DNA from: Fimbriimonadaceae bacterium
GTDB taxonomy: Bacteria; Armatimonadota; Fimbriimonadia; Fimbriimonadales; Fimbriimonadaceae
Direction of reading: 5' to 3'
Assembly (NCBI GenBank): GCA_014380605.1
Contig: JACMJO010000369.1
Span: 1-16,935, forward strand
DNA length: 16,935 nt
Shown here: piece after piece, positions 1 to 5,817 of the stretch
Position numbering within the stretch: position 1 is the stretch's first letter
How the letters are laid out: every line of letters begins with the position of its first letter
Translations under genes and position numbers: made by a program
The notes under the pieces: model-generated
The model's input: only the letters and a program-made list of their open reading frames with translations
Databases searched by the model: none
Told to the model about the DNA's origin: nothing

Positions 1-135
1 CGAGCGAAGCTGTTGCTCTTCCGCTCGACAGTCTTTGCAACCGCCTAAATGCTCGCGGACCTGGAGGCATTCCTGCCCCGACAACTCACCGTCTAGGTAA
101 GCCGACAGATATATCTGTACGCTCTTACAATTCAT
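1..135 (-). CDS. Zinc-finger anti-sigma factor, N-terminal part (cut by window edge)
   Basis: The first 45 codons of a gene that continues beyond base 1. The start ATG (135-133) overlaps the end of the sigma factor gene by 11 bases and has an AGGAG (148-144) 8 bases before it, inside the sigma gene, which fixes the start. The peptide begins MNCKSVQIYLSAYLDGELS and contains HLGGCKDC, which is the H-x3-C-x2-C zinc motif of anti-sigma factors (ZAS / zf-HC2 family), with an earlier Cys at residue 3. In this family the zinc domain binds the cognate ECF sigma factor in the cytoplasm, and a later membrane segment usually relays an envelope signal. Whether this protein has a membrane or sensor part cannot be seen. 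The overlap with the sigma gene implies translational coupling and matched amounts of the two proteins. Confidence 0.8.
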   Translation of the reverse strand, partial: MNCKSVQIYLSAYLDGELSGQECLQVREHLGGCKDCRAEEQQLRS

Positions 136-721
136 CAGAATAGCTCCTGTACGTCTGCGGGGCATTTTTGATCAAATGCTTGCGAATCTGTTTTCGGCCC
201 CGATGGATGCGCGACCGCACCGTTCCGACCGACGTTCGCATTACCTCCGCGATTTCTTCATACGCCATTCCTTCAACATCTGCTAACAACACAGCCATTC
301 TGAATTCCGGCGTCATCGAGCTTAAGGCCTTTTGGACAGGTTCGTCGAGGGCCTCTTGCAACATCATCTTGTCGGGCGCCGAATCCAAATCCGGAACCTC
401 CCAAGTCGTGTTGCCATCGGCGCCGCCTTGCTCTAGGCTCATAGTCTTCAACTTCCCTTTGCGCCGCACCGAGTCGATGTGGGCATTGGTCATGATTCGA
501 TAGAGCCAAGATGAGAAAGGCATCGACGGATCGTATTTGCCAAAGAAGCGAAAAGCGCGCAGGAACGACTCCTGCACCAGGTCTTCGGCTTCGGCGGCAT
601 TTCCCGTCAATCGATAGGCGAGGCTGTACGCCTGCCGATGCGACTTGCGCATCAAATCTTCGAAAAGCGCCGTTTGATCGACTCTTGGTCCCGTGTTGTC
701 TTTTGAGATGGCGAACAGCAT
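125..721 (-). CDS. ECF-type RNA polymerase sigma factor (SigE/RpoE-like)
   Basis: An alternative sigma factor that directs RNA polymerase to a small regulon, probably envelope or stress genes. Region 2 spans about residues 20-87 (FEDLMRKSHRQAYSLAYRLT, then AEDLVQESFLRAF and FSSWLYRIMTNAHIDSVRR). Region 4 spans about 132-184 and carries the helix-turn-helix YEEIAEVMRTSVGTVRSRIH. There is no region 1 or 3, and the 198 residues are usual for an ECF factor. The frame stays open to a TTG at 730, but the AAGGG at 736-732 is only 1 base from that codon. It is 7 bases from GTG 724 and 10 from ATG 721, so I chose ATG 721; GTG 724 is equally possible. The next gene overlaps the 3' end and encodes a zinc anti-sigma factor, the expected partner. 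A GGAAC/CGTA promoter just upstream suggests autoregulation. Confidence 0.93.
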   Translation of the reverse strand: MLFAISKDNTGPRVDQTALFEDLMRKSHRQAYSLAYRLTGNAAEAEDLVQESFLRAFRFFGKYDPSMPFSSWLYRIMTNAHIDSVRRKGKLKTMSLEQGGADGNTTWEVPDLDSAPDKMMLQEALDEPVQKALSSMTPEFRMAVLLADVEGMAYEEIAEVMRTSVGTVRSRIHRGRKQIRKHLIKNAPQTYRSYSDEL

Positions 722-749
722 CACTTGCAAACCCTTAATGTATGAGTTG

Positions 750-776
750 TACGGCCCGGAATTGGACAGGAGTTCC
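750..776 (-). promoter_or_regulatory. Candidate ECF-type promoter of the sigma factor gene
   Basis: On the minus strand GGAAC (776-772) is followed after 18 bases by CGTA (753-750). This matches the common ECF layout of a GGAAC -35 and a CGT-type -10. A start of transcription near 742 would leave a leader of about 20 bases holding the AAGGG ribosome site. The match to the class consensus is seen; autoregulation by the sigma factor itself is inferred. Confidence 0.35.
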
Positions 777-818
777 GCATCGGCTCGATTTTAACACGCT
801 ATCAGACCTTTTGTGTAT

Positions 819-1742
819 TTATCCAGCAAGGATGCGGGCCATGAGGAGATCGAACACGAAACCGGCGTTTCCATTCCCAATAATCCGACGATGGGCTTCA
901 GCGATTTCGGTTCGCGCCCTATGCCAGGCAGGATACTGATGCCGCAGGGCCGTTCCCACCAACTCCAATGCTTCTGCGTTTGCGGCACGGGCATTGAGCC
1001 CTTCGGCCTTTTGAAGCGCATCAGCGAGGTCTCGCAGAGACTCCGACGCCTTTAACGCCTCTGCCTTCTTTCTTGCGGGCAACACAGTTGATAAGTCCCA
1101 AAATGCTTGGTAAATGGACTCATTCTTGCGAAACTGCTCGACTCGTCCGGGCGCGCCATCGGCGAGCTTCCAAAGGGTGTCCCCTTCGGCTTCGTCGGGG
1201 GGAACCTCACATACCACTGCGGCACAGCGAGATTGAATCGTTGGGTGGAGGCTTCGAAAGCTGGTGGTCGTCAAGACGAACTTTGCAAAGGACGCGGGTT
1301 CTTCAAGGGACTTGAGGAGGGCGCTCGCCGCGGAAGCATTCAGTCGGTCGGCATCCGAGATCAAGATCACTTTCTTTGATGAGATTAGGGGCGCGGTTCG
1401 AAGAAAATCGGTGATGGGGACGCCTTTGAACTCTTCGCTGGGGGGAGGTGGCTTCTTTGGCGGCGTGATTTGGGGGTCTCTAATGATCCGGCTCGGCCCC
1501 ATCGGCTCTACGATCAGGTAGTCGGCGTTGCGTCCATGGTCGAAGGACTTTGCCGCCTGGCCCTCGAAGTCGCCTCCGGAGATCCAGAGCTTGGCGAGTT
1601 CCTCTGCCAGCCCTCGTTTGCCCGCTCCTCGAACGCCATAGAAGAGAACGGCATGGACAGCGCTATCGGGTTGGCCGAACTCGCGGACCGCACGTTTCGC
1701 CGCCGTTAGTCCGGGTAAGGCTTCCAAGCTAGAACCGCTCAA
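819..1742 (-). CDS. holB: DNA polymerase III delta prime subunit (clamp loader)
   Basis: A clamp-loader subunit of the replicative polymerase, an AAA+ fold protein that helps open the sliding clamp. The Walker A-like loop is GVRGAGK (residues 36-42). The segment KKVILISDADRLNASAASAL followed by LLKSLEEP matches the delta prime/gamma core, and SRC (171-173) is the family signature that supplies an arginine finger. The 307 residues are about the usual length. The four-cysteine zinc module that usually follows Walker A is missing: the stretch before NADYLIVEP has no Cys. The start is TTG 1742, inside the preceding gene, with GGAG (1750-1747) 4 bases upstream; TTG 1727 is an alternative with a poorer site. 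It overlaps the c-di-AMP receptor gene by 14 bases, so the two are probably translated from one message. Recognition as holB rather than the gamma/tau gene rests on length and lack of a C-terminal extension. Confidence 0.85.
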   Translation of the reverse strand: MSGSSLEALPGLTAAKRAVREFGQPDSAVHAVLFYGVRGAGKRGLAEELAKLWISGGDFEGQAAKSFDHGRNADYLIVEPMGPSRIIRDPQITPPKKPPPPSEEFKGVPITDFLRTAPLISSKKVILISDADRLNASAASALLKSLEEPASFAKFVLTTTSFRSLHPTIQSRCAAVVCEVPPDEAEGDTLWKLADGAPGRVEQFRKNESIYQAFWDLSTVLPARKKAEALKASESLRDLADALQKAEGLNARAANAEALELVGTALRHQYPAWHRARTEIAEAHRRIIGNGNAGFVFDLLMARILAG

Positions 1743-2058
1743 ACTGCTCCACCGGCAGAACGAAGACGACGGCGCCTCCGACGGGAACCTTAACGGGGCT
1801 CGGAATGAACGCTCCGGGCGGGGCGGCCTCGAACGGCATGACGTTCACCAATTGTTCACGAGACTGGCAGTTCTGCCCAATGACCTTCTTGAGGGTTGGC
1901 AGATCAGGTTCGTCGACACCGATGAGAAACGTCGTGTTGCCCTCGCGCAGAAATCCACCGGTAGATCCGATGATGGTGAACTTAAACCCCGCCTTCACCA
2001 ACTCGTCGGTGATCTTGTTTTTATCCCGGTTATGGACGATGCACACGACCAGCTTCAC
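1729..2058 (-). CDS. darA: PII-like cyclic-di-AMP receptor (DarA/PstA family, DUF970)
   Basis: A small cytosolic PII-fold protein that binds the second messenger c-di-AMP, usually as a trimer; its downstream target is not settled in the family. The diagnostic stretch STGGFLREGNTTFLIGVDE and the later NCQSREQ are clearly present, as is the C-terminal VGGAVVFVLPVEQFERF. I start at GTG 2058 (VKLVVCIVHNRDKNKITDEL), giving 109 residues, the length I recall for the Bacillus protein. The open frame runs on to 2118, but that extension lies across a terminator hairpin (2087-2112), so it is very unlikely to be translated. No ribosome site precedes GTG 2058. Instead TATAAT sits at 2071-2066, so the message may be leaderless. 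holB follows with an overlap. The same neighbourhood (tmk, yaaQ, yaaR, holB) is known in Bacillus, which supports the assignment. Confidence 0.92.
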   Translation of the reverse strand: MKLVVCIVHNRDKNKITDELVKAGFKFTIIGSTGGFLREGNTTFLIGVDEPDLPTLKKVIGQNCQSREQLVNVMPFEAAPPGAFIPSPVKVPVGGAVVFVLPVEQFERF

Positions 2059-2065
2059 AAGATTG

Positions 2066-2071
2066 ATTATA
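2066..2071 (-). promoter_or_regulatory. TATAAT -10 box for the c-di-AMP receptor/holB unit
   Basis: A perfect TATAAT on the minus strand ends 8 bases before the GTG start codon at 2058. Transcription would begin at or next to the start codon, giving a leaderless message, which fits the absence of a Shine-Dalgarno sequence. No good -35 is visible at 17 bases: that position falls inside the preceding terminator stem. Confidence 0.45.
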
Positions 2072-2081
2072 GCGGACAAAC

Positions 2082-2112
2082 AAAAAGCCCGGGTCGATCG
2101 CTCGATCCGGGC
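2082..2112 (-). terminator. Rho-independent terminator after the lone prepilin gene
   Basis: An 11-bp stem (2112-2102 with 2097-2087, including one G-U pair and GCCCGG at the base) closes a 4-base loop and is followed on the minus strand by TTTTTGTTT. It begins 21 bases after the prepilin stop codon. The next gene's -10 box starts 11 bases beyond the T tract, so termination and re-initiation are packed together. Confidence 0.85.
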
Positions 2113-2132
2113 CTGCAAGCCTGACTAACTAC

Positions 2133-3011
2133 CTATTGGCAGCCCTGCTTGAACGGATCCCAGAAGGACTCGTTGTATCCAACCTTCGGACCGTCGTTCA
2201 CAACCTTGTTACTTGCAACGGCCTTCGCGCTTGAGTCCGCTCGGACCGTGTTCAGAATGCCGTTGTAGCGAGCATCGACTTTCTTCATCCACTCTGCGTC
2301 GGTCATAGCCGGCGGTGCGGGGAATGTGAAGAAGTATGCATTGCCCAGGTTCTTCCAGTAGTTGGGGTAGCTGCTGCCGCCAGCTGGCCAGCTCGACATA
2401 GATGAGAACGAGGCCTGGCTTGGAAGGATGCACGGGTTCTTGGGAAGAACGTTGTAGTAGGAGGCGTCGATCATCACATATGTGGAGGAAGGACCCTCGA
2501 TCGCTGTGGCCGAGTAGGGACTAGATGATGCTACTGCCGGGAAGAGGTAGCTGTTCAAACCGTAAGAGTTCTGACCACCGTAAGACCGGAAGGCCGGATC
2601 CTGGTTAGCTCCGCTCATATCGCCTCCGGACCATGCATTAACCTGGGTCGGTGCCTTCCAAATGTCGTTGTTCTTGATATAAGGATCGAGAAGTTGCTTG
2701 GCAAAGATCACGTCACGGGAGTTCGCCCCGAAGACGATATTCGCTTGGGCAGGGTTACTCGCGAGCATCTTCTGGTAATCCGTGTTGAGGTTCGAGCCCG
2801 CAGGGCCGTTGAAACGATACTTGAAGAACACATCGTCATAGTCGGCAAGGTAGATGTGCATGGAGGTGCCGATCTGCTTGGCTTGGGAAAGGCCTGCAGC
2901 CTTCTTAGCAGCGAGCTTCGCCTGGGCGAAGACGGGGAAAAGGATGGCGGCGAGAATCGCGATGATCGCGATGACGACGAGGAGTTCGATAAGAGTAAAG
3001 GCTCGTTTCAA
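2133..3011 (-). CDS. Prepilin-type protein, copy 1 (type II secretion/type IV pilus pseudopilin-like)
   Basis: An inner-membrane-anchored pseudopilin-like protein. It has a short basic leader MKRA, then FTLIELLVV and a hydrophobic helix to about residue 30 ending LFPVFAQAK. This is the prepilin cleavage/methylation domain, with Glu at +5 and Ala (not Gly) at -1. The 292 residues are followed by a globular region rich in Tyr, Ser and Asn with SYGLNSYLFPAV and YVMIDASYYNV, resembling DUF1559-like pseudopilins. The start is TTG 3011, fixed by the conserved MKRAF; GGAG lies 11 bases upstream, a long spacing. It shares only the N-terminal segment and LADYDD closely with copies 2 and 3, lacks their NINYPMWG ending and has no lipoprotein partner, so it is the divergent member. 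A strong terminator follows. No secretion ATPase, platform protein or prepilin peptidase gene is in the window. Confidence 0.85.
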   Translation of the reverse strand: MKRAFTLIELLVVIAIIAILAAILFPVFAQAKLAAKKAAGLSQAKQIGTSMHIYLADYDDVFFKYRFNGPAGSNLNTDYQKMLASNPAQANIVFGANSRDVIFAKQLLDPYIKNNDIWKAPTQVNAWSGGDMSGANQDPAFRSYGGQNSYGLNSYLFPAVASSSPYSATAIEGPSSTYVMIDASYYNVLPKNPCILPSQASFSSMSSWPAGGSSYPNYWKNLGNAYFFTFPAPPAMTDAEWMKKVDARYNGILNTVRADSSAKAVASNKVVNDGPKVGYNESFWDPFKQGCQ

Positions 3012-3227
3012 GGGATTGGGTGCTCCAGTTGTGGGGTGGGATGCGTTGTCGAAAGAAAGGGCGACGCTAAGGCCGCCCTTTCATTCGTTTGATTACGTCA
3101 ATTGTGCAACATTCGTGCCGGAATATTCCACTTTCGAACGCACGCAATTTTGTTTGCTTGTCGAAACTCAGTGTTTCAGAGTCAATGCTGATTTCGCCCG
3201 GTGCCCAAACCCCATAAAGTCATTGAG
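3012..3227 (-). other. Intergenic region upstream of prepilin copy 1
   Basis: These 216 bases hold the hairpin listed at 3055-3082 and a perfect 10-bp palindrome GGAATATTCC (3120-3129). A 5-bp GAAAC/GTTTC hairpin lies near 3163-3177. I looked for the CTTAA 11-bp repeats found before copies 2 and 3 and did not find them, and I see no convincing -35/-10 pair. Confidence 0.4.
3055..3082 (-). terminator. Stem-loop, candidate terminator of the copy 2 unit or leader hairpin of copy 1
   Basis: A perfect 9-bp stem GAAAGGGCG/CGCCCTTTC with a 10-base loop. On the minus strand its 3' arm runs into TTTCTTTCG, a weak T tract. It lies about 145 bases after the lipoprotein stop and 43 bases before the prepilin start, so it could end the upstream unit or sit in the leader of the downstream gene. 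Confidence 0.4.
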
Positions 3228-3440
3228 TTACTGCCCGCCCTTGAGGTATTCGGCGTTCCTACGCTTTTCCTCTTCTAATTCCTTGCCTTTCCCTGCGGCA
3301 ATCATGGCCCTTTCATAGTTTTCCTGCGAAAACTCCTGCCTGTTCTTCTGTGAATCACTCTGTGATACTTCAGCGTCAGGGACGCAGCCAGCGACAGCAA
3401 GAAGCATGGCCAAAGTTAATAGTGAGAATACTGACTTCAC
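3228..3440 (-). CDS. Small lipoprotein, partner of prepilin copy 2
   Basis: A predicted 70-residue lipoprotein. The signal peptide VKSVFSLLTLAMLLAVAGC ends in a lipobox with the modified Cys at residue 19, so the mature chain of about 52 residues would be tethered to a membrane. The mature part has no recognised domain; it is hydrophilic and ends with YERAMIAAGKGKELEEEKRR, probably helical. That tail matches the other small lipoprotein here (YEDAMKKAGRGAELEEQKR), so the two are paralogues. The frame is open to GTG 3461, but GTG 3440 is chosen because GGGAGG (3452-3447) lies 6 bases before it and it gives a normal short basic signal peptide. It starts just after the prepilin stop (3445-3443), so the two genes form a tight pair. 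The function is unknown. Confidence 0.78.
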   Translation of the reverse strand: MKSVFSLLTLAMLLAVAGCVPDAEVSQSDSQKNRQEFSQENYERAMIAAGKGKELEEEKRRNAEYLKGGQ

Positions 3441-3442
3441 CT

Positions 3443-4426
3443 CTACCCTCCCAGGCCCCACATCGGATAGTTGATGTTGGTGTTCGGTTGGACAAAGCCA
3501 AGATTTCCTTGGGTCAGATAGACGCAGTCGTTCTGAAACGTGTAACCGGTGCCAGAACCTCCGGTAACTCCGAGATACTCTAACTTTGTCGGAGTTCTTG
3601 AAAGAAACCTACCAGCTGGCATGAACTTGGAACTGCCGTCCGTGAAGGCGCAACTGATCCCCCCGGAAGCGATCTTGGACCCATCGGGTTCCGTACCATT
3701 CGTTCCAGCTATGCAGTCCGCTACGCTTCCCTTCATCAGCTTATAGCGCCAGAACTCTCGGATTGCAGGAGGATAGATTGTCACGGTGGGTCCGATACCT
3801 TGAGAGTCAACAGAGCCGCCGGGGATCATTGGGACATTTGCGTTGGGAATCTCCGCTACGATCAAGGCTTCCGAGGGCGAAGGTATTGCTGTGGTTGTTC
3901 CGCCTAGCCAGCTATTACGAATCTGCCTGGCAAAGGTCGGAGTTCGATTGTAAGTGTCGAGCTGGCCCGTAATGGACGTGTTTAAGGCAAAACCTCCAAC
4001 AATCTGGCCGCTATCCGACCATTGTCGACTGGGCGACGGATTATCGTCGAGTTTTGCCCGCATTGGGTGCTCGAAAATCGGCACGTTCTTGATGTAAGGC
4101 AGAACCCACTTCTGCCAAGAGAACGCGTTCACCCGGTAGCGGAAGCCAGCCGAGGTGCATCCTTGGCCCGTTGGGTTAAAAGGCAAACTGTTGAGAGCCG
4201 GATTCAAGGACGAACCAGCAATACAGTCGTCATTTCGCGGATAGTAGTCGTCGTAATCGGTCGTGTAGATTAGAATTCCTAGTCCGATCTGCTTTGAATT
4301 GCTGATTGAAACCGTCTTTTTGGCTGCGGCCTTGGCCTGGGCAAAGACGGGAAAAAGGATGGCCGCCAAGATCGCGATAATCGCGATGACGACAAGAAGT
4401 TCGATAAGAGTAAAAGCTCGCTTCAT
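3443..4426 (-). CDS. Prepilin-type protein, copy 2
   Basis: A pseudopilin-like protein of 327 residues. MKRA precedes the processed helix FTLIELLVV with Glu at +5, and Ala is again at -1. After the helix come TDYDDYYPR, a Cys-containing region (DDCIAGSSLNP, GQGCTSAG), WQKWVLPYIKN, and near the end FTDGSSKFMPAGRFLSRTP and NINYPMWGLGG. The DGSxKF motif near the C-terminus is like that in DUF1559-type pseudopilins. I start at ATG 4426, with GGAG 5 bases upstream and the family N-terminus; the frame extends 9 codons further but lacks support. Copy 3 is its close paralogue along the whole length. A small lipoprotein gene begins 3 bases after its stop. The promoter region carries four CTTAA-type repeats. 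Its role may be as a minor pilin, adhesin or secretion pseudopilin; the sequence does not decide. Confidence 0.87.
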   Translation of the reverse strand: MKRAFTLIELLVVIAIIAILAAILFPVFAQAKAAAKKTVSISNSKQIGLGILIYTTDYDDYYPRNDDCIAGSSLNPALNSLPFNPTGQGCTSAGFRYRVNAFSWQKWVLPYIKNVPIFEHPMRAKLDDNPSPSRQWSDSGQIVGGFALNTSITGQLDTYNRTPTFARQIRNSWLGGTTTAIPSPSEALIVAEIPNANVPMIPGGSVDSQGIGPTVTIYPPAIREFWRYKLMKGSVADCIAGTNGTEPDGSKIASGGISCAFTDGSSKFMPAGRFLSRTPTKLEYLGVTGGSGTGYTFQNDCVYLTQGNLGFVQPNTNINYPMWGLGG

Positions 4427-4463
4427 GATGGCTCCGGGCAGGCACAAGCCCACCGTTTCCGCC

Positions 4464-4518
4464 AGTGTATGGATGCCCAGTTAACCGCCCATTAAGGATT
4501 CGCTAAGGAACCGTTAAG
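4464..4518 (-). promoter_or_regulatory. Four tandem 11-bp-period repeats with -10 box upstream of prepilin copy 2
   Basis: On the minus strand four 8-mers start at 4518, 4507, 4496 and 4485, exactly 11 bases apart: CTTAACGG, CTTAGCGA, CTTAATGG and GTTAACTG. Eight bases after the last repeat comes TACACT (4469-4464), a plausible -10, and the start codon is 37 bases further on with a GGAG site. Direct repeats one helical turn apart ending just before a -10 box are the geometry of PhoB/OmpR-family activators; CTTAAC-type repeats with 3-base spacers recall the cyanobacterial Pho box. The repeats are seen; the class of regulator is inferred. Confidence 0.55.
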
Positions 4519-4530
4519 AGTGAAAGCACA

Positions 4531-4559
4531 AAGGGTCGGATGTTTTGCATCCGACCCTT
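4531..4559 (-). terminator. Stem-loop terminator after the copy 3 prepilin-lipoprotein pair
   Basis: A perfect 12-bp stem AAGGGTCGGATG with a 5-base loop, starting 10 bases after the lipoprotein stop codon. The tract after it on the minus strand (TGTGCTTTCACTCTT) is T-rich rather than a clean T run, so efficiency is uncertain. It separates this unit from the repeat-bearing promoter of copy 2, which begins 12 bases later. Confidence 0.65.
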
Positions 4560-4569
4560 GTACAGGGAG

Positions 4570-4779
4570 CTAGCGGCCTTGGCCGCGTTCGGCGGCGATC
4601 CGCTTCTGCTCCTCTAGCTCCGCACCCCGGCCTGCTTTCTTCATTGCGTCTTCATAGGAGTCCTGGGTGTGGGTTTTGTCCAGATTGTTGATGTCGGCAT
4701 TTGTGACCTCAGACTTTGTGCATCCAGCAAGCAACGCTAAGCCGCCAAGGCCAAAGCTGGCCAAAAAGGCCATCTTCAT
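4570..4779 (-). CDS. Small lipoprotein, partner of prepilin copy 3
   Basis: A predicted 69-residue lipoprotein with signal peptide MKMAFLASFGLGGLALLAGC and a textbook lipobox LAGC, modified Cys at residue 20. The mature part of 50 residues is charged, with no known domain; its tail YEDAMKKAGRGAELEEQKR matches the other small lipoprotein at 11 or more positions. The frame reaches a GTG at 4794, but ATG 4779 is preferred: it forms an ATGA overlap with the prepilin stop and has GGGG 9 bases upstream. This overlap, repeated in similar form in the copy 2 pair, indicates translational coupling and perhaps physical partnership of lipoprotein and pseudopilin. The function is unknown; a role in anchoring or assembling the pseudopilin is only a guess. 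Confidence 0.8.
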   Translation of the reverse strand: MKMAFLASFGLGGLALLAGCTKSEVTNADINNLDKTHTQDSYEDAMKKAGRGAELEEQKRIAAERGQGR

Positions 4780-5744
4780 TGGCCATAACCCCACATCGGG
4801 TAATTGATGTTCGTGTTGATCGTTCCCGTGTAGCCGTAGCCTTGGCTAATGTTGGGCACGACGCAGGTGTTAGCGTTTGCCGTTCCGCCCGTTAACAACT
4901 CGTTGAGCCGAGGCGTCTTTGCAAGGAAAGCCCCGACCGAGAGGAACTTCGCACTCCCATCTGCTCGTCCTACGGTAATTCCCGCGGCAGGTACGAAGCC
5001 GCTATCGACTTCTTTATTTGGCTGCGGATTCATGGCACACTCGGCGGTTGTCATCTTGGTCAACCTGAACGCCCAGAACTCTCGATATGAAACCGGGTAG
5101 CCCGTCAACGCGCTCGTGGAGGTTTGCCCTGACTGAATTTGATCGATTACGGGGATGAATGACGTGTTTGTCTTTGGAACATTGTCCACAAACAAGGCAG
5201 CCTCCGCTACGTTTGGTAAACCCGATTGGTTTCCGCCCGTGAAGGGCACGATGTCTCCGAATCCGACGGGAGCGCCAGCTAGAGTCGTGTTCTTAATGCC
5301 AGTAAGACCTAGATTCAAGGCGATATTGCCTCTAATCTCTCCGCCGCTATCCCAGATCGTGGCATCCTTCTGCCGAAGAGGAATCTCAAACAGCTCTCGA
5401 TTCTTAGAGTAGGGCATCAGGTACTTCTGCCATTGGTACACGTCCATGTAGTTGTAGAAGCCGCCAATACCGCAGCCTTCGTTAGCCGTGTCGTTGTAGG
5501 AAGCCGCTTGAAACTTCGGGTTGAGCGAGCTGTTCATCGCGCAAGGGCGGGCTCGCGGGTAGTAATCGTCATAATCCCCCATGTAGAGAAACATGGCGGT
5601 GCTAACTTGCTTCACGTTAGAGACCGTGGTGGCTTTCTTAGCCGCCACCTTTGCTTGGGCAAAAACGGGGAAAAGGATCGCCGCAAGGATCGCAATGATG
5701 GCGATCACGACGAGCAACTCGATCAAAGTAAATGCGCGTTTCAC
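4776..5744 (-). CDS. Prepilin-type protein, copy 3
   Basis: A pseudopilin-like protein of 322 residues with the MKRA leader and FTLIELLVV helix (Glu +5, Ala -1). It then has MGDYDDYYPRARPCAMNSSL, WQKYLMPYSKN, WDSGGEIRGNIALNLGLTG, ADGSAKFLSVGAFLAKTP and the ending NINYPMWGYGQ. It aligns with copy 2 from end to end, including Cys positions (PCAMNSS versus DCIAGSS; EGCGIGGF versus QGCTSAGF), so the pair arose by duplication. The start is GTG 5744, with an excellent GGAGGA (5756-5751) 6 bases upstream. A lipoprotein gene overlaps its stop by ATGA. The 140-base region upstream contains two CTTAA-type repeats and a -10-like box. Secretion or pilus machinery is absent from the window, so it must use machinery encoded elsewhere. 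Confidence 0.88.
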   Translation of the reverse strand: MKRAFTLIELLVVIAIIAILAAILFPVFAQAKVAAKKATTVSNVKQVSTAMFLYMGDYDDYYPRARPCAMNSSLNPKFQAASYNDTANEGCGIGGFYNYMDVYQWQKYLMPYSKNRELFEIPLRQKDATIWDSGGEIRGNIALNLGLTGIKNTTLAGAPVGFGDIVPFTGGNQSGLPNVAEAALFVDNVPKTNTSFIPVIDQIQSGQTSTSALTGYPVSYREFWAFRLTKMTTAECAMNPQPNKEVDSGFVPAAGITVGRADGSAKFLSVGAFLAKTPRLNELLTGGTANANTCVVPNISQGYGYTGTINTNINYPMWGYGQ

Positions 5745-5817
5745 AATAATTCCTCCAAAAGATGGCGCTCCATTGCGCCGAGTTAAGGGCTGAATGCCCT
5801 TGCATGAACTTCTGAGG

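Noticed and set aside
2059..2118. N-terminal extension of the c-di-AMP receptor to 2118
   Set aside because: The extension encodes the arms of a terminator hairpin and does not resemble the family; GTG 2058 gives the standard length.
3120..3129. Palindrome GGAATATTCC as an operator
   Set aside because: A 10-bp palindrome is expected by chance at some frequency, it is about 110 bases from the nearest start and has no second copy in the window.
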